A DNA stretch of 16,430 nucleotides. Origin: UBA1447 sp964568955. Its GTDB lineage: Bacteria > Bacillota > Clostridia > Oscillospirales > Acutalibacteraceae. Made by a program: the position numbers and the translations under genes. The DNA lies in NCBI GenBank assembly GCA_964568955.1, contig CAZMSM010000049.1:1-16430 (forward strand), written 5' to 3'. A model generated the notes under the pieces. It had not been told where the DNA came from. It saw only the letters and a program-made list of their open reading frames with translations, and did no database searches. Positions 1-6,625 of this stretch are shown piece by piece (position 1 is the stretch's first letter; each line of letters starts with the position of its first letter).

Positions 1-234
1 AGAAGGGTCGTATGACCATGCAGAGGCGGGTAGCTCTTTACCGGTGGTCCGGTTGTGCACCTGCCACCAATCAAGCGAATTCTCGTTGATCTCAAACTGG
101 ACTTTGCTGTATCCATCCAACAGTGGGATGGAGAGCGACTCCTGCACCGCGTCCCCCTTGCTGATGTACAAAAGGGAGTACACCGGGCCCTCAAACACCG
201 CAAGACCCACAACACCGGAGGAATTCCGATCCAT
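1..234 (-). CDS. Possible fragment of an unidentified protein, cut by the window edge
   Basis: Read on the minus strand, this stretch is open from an ATG at 234-232 to the window edge, about 78 codons. It gives a protein-like sequence with short pieces such as GLAVFEGPVYSLLYISKGD and SLDWWQVHNRTTGKEL, rich in alternating hydrophobic and aromatic residues as in a beta-sheet domain. I do not recognise the family. Its codons favour GTG, GAG, CAG and AAG, whereas downstream genes use many CAA, AAA and GAA codons. An in-frame TAA lies directly before the ATG, and there is no clear ribosome binding site, so the ATG may only be where foreign sequence begins. The plus-strand reading of the same bases resembles no phosphoesterase amino terminus. 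I think the minus reading is the true one, but the fragment is short and a search is needed to settle it. Confidence 0.4.
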   Translation of the reverse strand, partial: MDRNSSGVVGLAVFEGPVYSLLYISKGDAVQESLSIPLLDGYSKVQFEINENSLDWWQVHNRTTGKELPASAWSYDPS

Positions 235-3200
235 TTACAGTAATTTGGGCTTTGACTTGGCTTGCAACACCTACACCCCGCCCGCCGGAAAAAAAGCAGG
301 CATGCTTTCTTATTCCGTGCAACTCGACGGCGGCTACCGGCTGCTGGTTCTAGACGGCTGTAAGTACAGTGCCGACAGCACTTCAAAAGGTATAGATGAG
401 AACGAAACCGGTGGCAATTATTCGCCGGAACTGTGGGCTTGGGCAAAGGCGGAAATGGCAGATGCCACAAGCCGGGGTGAGACGGTCATTGGCATGACCC
501 ACCATAACATCATCAAACAATTTGAAATTCAGCCCTCGATGTTCCAAGCTTTCGTCATTGACGATTGGCTGGAAACGGCAGAAACACTCGCAGACGCAGG
601 GATGAGATATGTGTTCACCGGGCATATGCACATGAACAATATTGCAAGCCAAGTTTCCGACAAGGGCAATATTATCTATGACTGCCAAACGCCCTCACTG
701 ACCGGTTTCCCAAACAACTTCAGAGAAGTCTTGCTCGACAATACCGATCCTATCGTCAAGGCAACCTTCCTTTCCCCGGATGTGGATTGTGAACAAGCAA
801 TAATCGCCGAAGGCATCACTTACGAACAGCCTTATAAATACAGTTTTTCCTTCGGCCAAACTTTCGGCAATGATGGCCTTGCAAGTTTTGGTATCGGCAT
901 GGCAGAAGGTTTCCTTAATGGCTTGCTTGAGGATATTCGGGAACAGGGCGGCCTATATGCAATGCTCACAAGTGACTCCCTTGATTTAGAGGCTATTATT
1001 GACGAGGCGATTAAAGGCGGTCTCGCTATCGGTTCCTATGACATTTTTACGGTTCGCAACATCATGAGCTTTATTAAAGATTTAACAAAACAGATTGATA
1101 GCGTCTATATAGACCACCCCGAAAGGCTCCTGGAGGTTGCTCACCAGGCTGCCGATAAGCTCGTTGCCTTGGAAGTATCCGACTACCCTTGCACCCGTTT
1201 TATCGATACCCTTGGTTTTGGTGACCCAAACAAGCCCGGAACGCTTGAGGACGCCGCCTATAGCGTGATTGCCACGATGTATCCGGGCAATGAGGATATA
1301 AACGACGACCTGTTTTTACAGGACGCAATAGATTTTTTCCGTAACCGCGATGGTGCAGAAAAAACCTATCAATTGATTAAAGATGTTCTTGTAAACGACA
1401 TCATTGAAGACAATGTTTTAGGTGTTCTGGACCTCAATCCGGGCACTCTGTTCCCGGATGAGAGCCTTACCGCCGTAATAGGCGATATTCTTGATGCGAT
1501 ATTGACCCTCCTATTTCCCAACAACAGAAGCTATTTAAATATTGTCAATTCCGTTCTCAGGGTTCTGCCCGCCGACTACAACAGTTTGGAAGCCATTGTT
1601 GACACCGTCGCGCAGGAATACCTCACACAAAGCCAATTTGACTCGCTGGGCACGACAGTAGCGGATATCGTCGAATGCATGGTTGTAGATGAGGACCCGG
1701 GCTTTAAGATGGACTATGATATTACCTTGGCCTGCCCCACGCCCGCTCCTGTGGTTGCCACGGCGGAGAATTACCGTCTGCCCTCTCAAGTAGCCGTCAC
1801 CTTCGGTAATAAAGCAGACAGCTCTTGCAACATCAACTGGTTCACAAAATACAGTGTAACCGGTACAGATATTGAGCTTATCCCTTACAGCTCCACCCCC
1901 GTCTTTACAGGTAGGCCTACAAGCGGCGGCGGCATTTCGGGCTCAACTCAAAAGGTTGTAAGAAGTTACCCCGGCGTGGACCTTGGCATAACGGGCTTTT
2001 TGGATTATAATTTTTCGCTTGTCCGTCATGTAATAGAGCTTACTGATCTTTCCCCGGGGCAAAAGTATAGCTACCGTGTGGGGGATGCCGCAAAAGGTTG
2101 GTGGAGCCAGCCCGGCGTTATTGAACCCGCCGATAATACAGATGCCTTCACCTTTTTCCATATGACCGACCCACAATCACAAAATAAACTTCAGTACGAA
2201 GCTTGGTCCAATGTCGTTCATCAAGCGTTTAAACTCTATCCGCGCAGTAACTTCATCATGAGCAGCGGTGACTTGGTCGATAATCAAAAAAATGTCAAAC
2301 AGTGGCAATGGCTCTTGGACACTGCTGCCGATAACTTGATGAGCACGGTGCTTATGCCCACAGCCGGCAATCACGAAGACAAGGGCTATACGCTGGATGA
2401 AAACTTCCTGTTGCCCACGGCACCGGAGCAGGACAGAGACAGCGGCGTCTACTATTCCTTCGACTACAACAACGTTCATTTTATGGTGCTCAACACTAAT
2501 GATTTGAACGACAAAAACGAACTGAGCAAACAGCAGTTGGAATGGCTCAAAAAGGATGCCGCGGCAAGCGATGCACAGTGGAAAATCGTGTCGCTTCACA
2601 AAGCAATTTATTCAAACGGTTCACATTTTGATGACAAAGATGTTGTAGCAATGCGAAAACAGCTTGCAACACTGATGCCGGCACTCGACATTGATCTCGT
2701 GCTGCAAGGGCATGACCATGTTTATTTGCGAACAGATGCCATGAACGCCAACAAAGTTGTCAAAAGCGAGACAAAAACCGTCAATTACCAAGGGCTTGAT
2801 TACAAGGCAAAACTTGAACCGTTAGGCTCTGTTTATGTTGTCAGTGGCTGTGCCGGCGTTAAACACTACCTGGCAAAAAGCAGTTCCTCCACCGACCGCC
2901 TTTTCCCTAGGGCCGAAAAAATTGTTCCTATCGAAAACCCTGTTTTTTCCGCCATTCAAATTGACGGTGCCAACCTTTATTTTGACGCCTACACCGTCAG
3001 CGGTGAAAAAACAACAAGAATCGACAACTTTGCAATTAAAAAGGAAGTCGCCGCAACCGGCACGCAGCCCGGTGCGAACGACAGCGACCTTGTCGACACC
3101 AACGTTGACCCCAACGCCACAAACGACGCTAAAGGCGACGCTACAGACGACGCCTCTGGCGATAGCGCACAGAATACAACCCTTTCCGAAAAAGCGGGCG

Positions 3201-3313
3201 AAATTCCGTCAACCGGTAGCACCGATATGCTTTTGTTCGCACTGCTGCCCTTGGCACTTTCGATATTCGCTGTCATGGACTTAAAGAAAAAGAAAGCCAC
3301 CAAATCCGTTTAA
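44..3313 (+). CDS. Cell-wall-anchored tandem metallophosphoesterase, 5' end missing
   Basis: This is a large secreted calcineurin-like phosphoesterase. The frame is open to the window edge, with GTG at 44 as first start codon, but family-like sequence begins only near 203 (TTPEEFRSIY). Residues about 55-245 are the back half of a first phosphoesterase domain, with THHN (152-155) and GHMH (193-196) but no preceding metal-binding GD or GNHD motif and no signal peptide. Residues 250-560 are a mostly helical insert. Residues about 565-700 resemble the fibronectin-like domain of purple acid phosphatases. The second domain is complete: TDPQ (708-711), GD (742-743), GNHE (775-778), His852 and GHDH (889-892). 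An Asp/Asn/Thr-rich linker (1010-1047) leads to IPSTG (1054-1058), a hydrophobic segment and KKKK, a sortase-type tail. It probably releases phosphate from external phosphoesters; the substrate is unknown. Confidence 0.85.
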   Translation: MVRLCTCHQSSEFSLISNWTLLYPSNSGMESDSCTASPLLMYKREYTGPSNTARPTTPEEFRSIYSNLGFDLACNTYTPPAGKKAGMLSYSVQLDGGYRLLVLDGCKYSADSTSKGIDENETGGNYSPELWAWAKAEMADATSRGETVIGMTHHNIIKQFEIQPSMFQAFVIDDWLETAETLADAGMRYVFTGHMHMNNIASQVSDKGNIIYDCQTPSLTGFPNNFREVLLDNTDPIVKATFLSPDVDCEQAIIAEGITYEQPYKYSFSFGQTFGNDGLASFGIGMAEGFLNGLLEDIREQGGLYAMLTSDSLDLEAIIDEAIKGGLAIGSYDIFTVRNIMSFIKDLTKQIDSVYIDHPERLLEVAHQAADKLVALEVSDYPCTRFIDTLGFGDPNKPGTLEDAAYSVIATMYPGNEDINDDLFLQDAIDFFRNRDGAEKTYQLIKDVLVNDIIEDNVLGVLDLNPGTLFPDESLTAVIGDILDAILTLLFPNNRSYLNIVNSVLRVLPADYNSLEAIVDTVAQEYLTQSQFDSLGTTVADIVECMVVDEDPGFKMDYDITLACPTPAPVVATAENYRLPSQVAVTFGNKADSSCNINWFTKYSVTGTDIELIPYSSTPVFTGRPTSGGGISGSTQKVVRSYPGVDLGITGFLDYNFSLVRHVIELTDLSPGQKYSYRVGDAAKGWWSQPGVIEPADNTDAFTFFHMTDPQSQNKLQYEAWSNVVHQAFKLYPRSNFIMSSGDLVDNQKNVKQWQWLLDTAADNLMSTVLMPTAGNHEDKGYTLDENFLLPTAPEQDRDSGVYYSFDYNNVHFMVLNTNDLNDKNELSKQQLEWLKKDAAASDAQWKIVSLHKAIYSNGSHFDDKDVVAMRKQLATLMPALDIDLVLQGHDHVYLRTDAMNANKVVKSETKTVNYQGLDYKAKLEPLGSVYVVSGCAGVKHYLAKSSSSTDRLFPRAEKIVPIENPVFSAIQIDGANLYFDAYTVSGEKTTRIDNFAIKKEVAATGTQPGANDSDLVDTNVDPNATNDAKGDATDDASGDSAQNTTLSEKAGEIPSTGSTDMLLFALLPLALSIFAVMDLKKKKATKSV

Positions 3314-3379
3314 CTTGCCTTACTGTTTTACGATTGAGCTATGCATAACTTTGCATAATATGAAAGGGGTGGAGATCCG

Positions 3380-4795
3380 GTGAAAAAGAACTGCGCAATT
3401 ATTCTTGCGGCGGGTGAAGGAACCCGCATGAAAACCTCCAAACCAAAGGTGCTTGCCGAAGTCCTTTTTAAACCCATGCTCGACTGGGTTATAGACAGGA
3501 CAAAGCAAAGCGGTGTTGAGGACATCTGTGTCATTACCGGTCACATGAGCGAAAGCATCATCACGCATTTGAGTGAAGATATTGAGACGGCTTTGCAAAG
3601 CGAGCGCCTTGGCACCGGTCATGCGGTCATGCAAGCAAGGGATTTTATTACCCGCCACGGTGACGCCGATGTTCTCGTGCTTGCGGGTGACGCACCGCTT
3701 GTGGATGCCGAAACCATCACCACCGCACACAAACTGCATCGGCGAACCTTAAACGCGGCAACGGTCATATCCGCAAAAGTGGACAACCCTTTCGGCTATG
3801 GCAGAATTTTACGCGACACAAACGGAGCACTTTTGCGCATTGTGGAAGAACGGGACGCAAGCAATGCACAAAAAACGATTACGGAAGTTAATTCCGGCGC
3901 TTATTGGTTCAAGGCACAGGCATTGTTAACCGCTTTGGACCAACTGCAAACCATGCACAACTTGTCGCCCGACAGCAAAAGCAAAGAGTATTACCTCACG
4001 GATACCCTTGAAATTTTGATTCAACTGAACCTTGGGGTTACGGCCTTCGGTGCGCGCACGAACCACGTTGTGCTCGGCGCAAATGACCGGGTTCAGCTCG
4101 CACAGCTCAACGAAATTGCTCGCCGCGAGGAACTCAACAGGCACATGCTAAACGGCGTTTCCATCCCTTGCGCAGATGGCATCCTTATCGGCCCTGATGT
4201 GGAAATCGGCGCAGATACAAGCATTTTGCCCGGTACCATTTTGCGCGGTAAAGTCGTTATCGGCGCCGCTTGTACCATTGGCCCCAATACCCTTATTGAA
4301 AACAGCTTAATTGGCAACAACGTGCACCTGAATGCAACACAGTGCTATGAGTCCTCGGTTGCCGACGGCACCCAAATCGGCCCCTTTGTGCGCATTCGCC
4401 CGGGCAGTACCATCGGTGAATATGTGCATATCGGTAACTTTGTTGAAATTAAGAACTCCTCTGTCGGGCGGGAAACAAAAATTTCTCATCTTTCCTATAT
4501 CGGCGACTCGGACGTCGGCAGTGATGTCAATGTTGGTAGCGGCTGTGCAACCGTGAACTACACCGGCAAAGAAAAATATCGCACTGTTATCAAGGATGGT
4601 GCATTTATCGGCTGTAACACAAACCTGGTCGCTCCTTTAACGGTCGGCAAGAATGCCTACACAGCGGCCGGATCAACCGTCACGGAGGATGTGCCCGACA
4701 GTTCCCTTGCTATTGCCAGAGCGAGGCAAATCAACAAAAAAGGCTGGGTAGATGCAAAAAAGCCTTTTAAGCGACAGCACAAGGCACAGGAATAA
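3380..4795 (+). CDS. glmU: Bifunctional UDP-GlcNAc pyrophosphorylase / glucosamine-1-phosphate acetyltransferase GlmU
   Basis: GlmU makes UDP-N-acetylglucosamine, the precursor of peptidoglycan, by acetylating glucosamine-1-phosphate and then coupling the product to UTP in the cytosol. The 471-residue length is normal. The amino-terminal nucleotidyltransferase domain carries LAAGEGTRMKTSKPKVL (9-25), GTGHA (78-82), AGDAPL (102-107) and NSGAYWF (171-177). From about residue 255 on, hexapeptide repeats form a left-handed beta helix. RPGSTIGEYVHIGNFVE (340-356) contains His350, which aligns with the catalytic His of the acetyltransferase, and NYTG (393-396) follows. The GTG start at 3380 is supported by AGGGGTGGAG just upstream. 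The gene heads a tight plus-strand group. In Bacillus the gene following glmU is prs; here a membrane-anchored protein and then pth follow. Confidence 0.97.
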   Translation: MKKNCAIILAAGEGTRMKTSKPKVLAEVLFKPMLDWVIDRTKQSGVEDICVITGHMSESIITHLSEDIETALQSERLGTGHAVMQARDFITRHGDADVLVLAGDAPLVDAETITTAHKLHRRTLNAATVISAKVDNPFGYGRILRDTNGALLRIVEERDASNAQKTITEVNSGAYWFKAQALLTALDQLQTMHNLSPDSKSKEYYLTDTLEILIQLNLGVTAFGARTNHVVLGANDRVQLAQLNEIARREELNRHMLNGVSIPCADGILIGPDVEIGADTSILPGTILRGKVVIGAACTIGPNTLIENSLIGNNVHLNATQCYESSVADGTQIGPFVRIRPGSTIGEYVHIGNFVEIKNSSVGRETKISHLSYIGDSDVGSDVNVGSGCATVNYTGKEKYRTVIKDGAFIGCNTNLVAPLTVGKNAYTAAGSTVTEDVPDSSLAIARARQINKKGWVDAKKPFKRQHKAQE

Positions 4796-4835
4796 ACGGT
4801 ACCCTTCTTTCAAATTCAGAAAGGTAGGAATTAAA

Positions 4836-5405
4836 ATGAAACGTAAAAACTCCTTGATCATCGGGGCTGCCGCAATCGCTATCGTTGCTATTGCCGTGTT
4901 CGCTTTAATCTTTGGTTACATAGCAAATAAACCCACAGCACAGGCGGGCCCTGTTTTTGCCGGCAGTACCTTGTATGATTCTTACTACGATCCCGGTGCA
5001 ACCACGTCAAAAAGCCTTTCGGACATGTACGGCTTATCCTTCGCACAGGCGGAATCCTTGCTCAACAATAAACCCGAATGGAAGGCATACAGTTTTCAGA
5101 TTGAAGTAAAGAATAAATCAAAAGAGCCCATGTCTGTTATCGCCTTTGAGGTTAAGAAAAACGGCAAAGACGACATCTGGTTGCAAACAGCCCCGGATGA
5201 AAAAATCGAAATATTAGCCGGCAACACAAACACAATTTCGGTTACGGCCCTTGTCATGCAAAGCTTGAGCCAGGAGGTTCCCGACGAAACCGCCATGCAG
5301 AGAATCAAAAAGTTCGATATAAAAATAGTGTATTCAAGAATCCCCTCCACGACCCCGGACGGCAGGGAGAGTATTGAAACAAGCAAAACGATTCGTGTAA
5401 AGTAG
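4836..5405 (+). CDS. Small membrane-anchored extracellular protein of unknown function
   Basis: I do not recognise this 189-residue protein. The open frame extends upstream to 4752 inside glmU, but the ATG at 4836 is the better start because AAGGTAGG lies just before it and the extra upstream codons overlap glmU. A short basic end (KRKN) is followed by a hydrophobic segment at about residues 7-30, without a lipobox Cys, so it is either an uncleaved anchor or a signal peptide. The rest is probably outside the cell. After a Tyr-rich stretch (YDSYYDPG), alternating polar and hydrophobic residues (SFQIEVKNKSKEPMSVIAFE and KFDIKIVYSR) suggest an immunoglobulin-like beta sandwich. It sits 40 bases after glmU, in the place where prs is found in Bacillus. 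A link to wall synthesis is only a guess from position. Confidence 0.8.
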   Translation: MKRKNSLIIGAAAIAIVAIAVFALIFGYIANKPTAQAGPVFAGSTLYDSYYDPGATTSKSLSDMYGLSFAQAESLLNNKPEWKAYSFQIEVKNKSKEPMSVIAFEVKKNGKDDIWLQTAPDEKIEILAGNTNTISVTALVMQSLSQEVPDETAMQRIKKFDIKIVYSRIPSTTPDGRESIETSKTIRVK

Positions 5406-5422
5406 GCTGCTGTTAAGTGGCT

Positions 5423-5428
5423 GAGGAG
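5423..5428 (+). promoter_or_regulatory. Ribosome binding site that decides the pth start
   Basis: GAGGAG is the only good Shine-Dalgarno sequence before pth. It lies nine bases from an ATT codon at 5438 and twelve from an ATC at 5441, both in the pth frame and just after an in-frame stop at 5429. No ATG, GTG or TTG in that frame lies at a usable distance. The TTG at 5489 is about 60 bases away and has no site of its own. Confidence 0.55.
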
Positions 5429-5437
5429 TGATTTTTT

Positions 5438-6043
5438 ATTATCAATTTTCGCAGACGGTTTTCTGCGCCCACAGGTGCGCCCGAATATTTGCTCGTGGGC
5501 CTTGGTAACCCCGGTAAAAAATATGAGTTTACCCGCCACAATATTGGATACCTGTGCCTGGACGCTTTGGCGCAAAATCTTCATGTCAAAGTAAACCGCA
5601 TAAAATTCAAGTCGCTCACAGGCGAAGCAACCATTGCCGGTCACCGCTGTCTTTTAGTGAAACCGCAGACTTTCATGAACGACAGCGGAATTGCCGTGCG
5701 GGAAGCCGCCGATTTTTATAAAATCCCCGCCCAAAACATCCTCGTTATTTTCGACGATGTTTCCTTACCTTGCGGGAGCCTGCGCATCAGAAGGAGCGGA
5801 ACCGACGGCGGCCACAACGGCTTAAAAAGCATTATCTATCACCTGCACACCAACGCCTTCCCAAGGGTAAAAATTGGTATAGGCGCTAAACCCCACCCGG
5901 AAATGGAACTTGCCGACTGGGTACTTTCTGCTTTTAAAAAAGAGGACCTCGCCGGAATGCGCAGCACGCTTGAAAAAGCGCACGAGGCGTTAGAACTTAT
6001 GGTTGGCGGGGATATTGAAGAAGCAATGGCGAAGTTTAATTAG
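5438..6043 (+). CDS. pth: Peptidyl-tRNA hydrolase Pth
   Basis: Pth cleaves peptidyl-tRNA released from stalled ribosomes and so recycles tRNA. Family motifs are clear: GLGNPGKKYEFTRHNIG with the catalytic His34 and Asn24, KPQTFMNDSG (Asn81), FDDVSLPCG (Asp107) and GTDGGHNGLKSI (Asn127), numbered from the ATT start. The first conventional start codon is TTG at 5489, but it would remove residues before the first beta strand and has no ribosome binding site. The in-frame sequence upstream reads INFRRRFSAPTGAPEY, which from memory resembles the basic FRRK-type leader seen on clostridial Pth proteins. I therefore place the start at ATT 5438, giving 201 residues. If ATT is not used, or a base was misread, the conservative start is 5489. 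The stop TAG at 6041-6043 precedes trmL by 44 bases. Confidence 0.93.
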   Translation: MINFRRRFSAPTGAPEYLLVGLGNPGKKYEFTRHNIGYLCLDALAQNLHVKVNRIKFKSLTGEATIAGHRCLLVKPQTFMNDSGIAVREAADFYKIPAQNILVIFDDVSLPCGSLRIRRSGTDGGHNGLKSIIYHLHTNAFPRVKIGIGAKPHPEMELADWVLSAFKKEDLAGMRSTLEKAHEALELMVGGDIEEAMAKFN

Positions 6044-6087
6044 TGGCCCGTGGCCGCTCATTGCTGATAAGAGGTATAAAAGAACCT

Positions 6088-6600
6088 ATGCCAATATTGA
6101 ATATCGTGCTCGTTGAGCCGCAAATACCGCAAAATACAGGCAATATAGCCAGAACCTGCGCCGCAACGGGCGCGCGGCTTCATTTGGTGGAGCCAATGGG
6201 CTTTAAAGTAGATGATGCCAAACTGAAAAGAGCAGGGCTTGACTATTGGCACCTGCTCGACATCACTTATTACAAAAGCCTCGAAGATTTTTTCGCACAA
6301 AATGACGGGGCGTGTTATTACTTTTCAACAAAAGCAATAAATGTTTATTCGGATGTAAATTATTCCGACAATGCCTACCTTTTTTTCGGGAAAGAAACGG
6401 CGGGGCTCCCCGAGGAGTTGCTGTTCCATAACCCCGACAAATGTGTTCGCATCCCGATGATTGATGATGCGCGCAGTCTTAACCTTTCAAACTCCGCCGC
6501 AATAGGCGTTTATGAAGTGTTGCGACAATGGGGCTACCCGAAGCTTTTGTGCAAAGGCAGCTTGACGAAATTTAACTGGGCCCAACAGCCCGAAAAATAA
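6088..6600 (+). CDS. trmL: tRNA (cytidine/uridine-34-2'-O)-methyltransferase TrmL
   Basis: This SPOUT-class methyltransferase methylates the ribose of the wobble base of certain leucine tRNAs using S-adenosylmethionine. The 170-residue protein shows EPQIPQNTGNIARTCAATG (10-28) at the start, then FGKETAGLPEELL (100-112) and RIPMIDDARSLNLSNSAAI (121-139). The last two build the trefoil-knot cofactor site. Family members such as the E. coli protein are about 157 residues long. The frame is open from a GTG at 6043, but that codon overlaps the pth stop and lacks a ribosome binding site. ATG 6088 has AAGAGG about 13 bases upstream and yields the usual MPxLNIVLVEP beginning. It sits between pth and topB in a run of translation and DNA housekeeping genes. 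Confidence 0.94.
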   Translation: MPILNIVLVEPQIPQNTGNIARTCAATGARLHLVEPMGFKVDDAKLKRAGLDYWHLLDITYYKSLEDFFAQNDGACYYFSTKAINVYSDVNYSDNAYLFFGKETAGLPEELLFHNPDKCVRIPMIDDARSLNLSNSAAIGVYEVLRQWGYPKLLCKGSLTKFNWAQQPEK

Positions 6601-6625
6601 ACGCTCAGACCGGAAAGGTCGTGTT

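Noticed and set aside
55..243. Plus-strand frame of 62 codons in frame 1
   Set aside because: It has no ribosome binding site and its translation resembles no protein. It is the antisense reading of the more convincing minus-strand fragment.
2177..2599. Long minus-strand frame of 140 codons
   Set aside because: It lies wholly antisense to the second phosphoesterase domain, whose motifs are intact, and has no recognisable domain.
2835..3284. Plus-strand frame of 149 codons, Pro/Thr-rich
   Set aside because: It overlaps the phosphoesterase tail in another frame. Its Thr/Pro richness comes from the GAC/GCC-rich linker codons read out of frame.
3334..3362. Possible glmU promoter with a TATGCA/TGCATA inverted repeat
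   Set aside because: TTGAGC could be a -35, but no good -10 lies at 16-18 bases, and the repeat has only six-base arms. Too weak to call.
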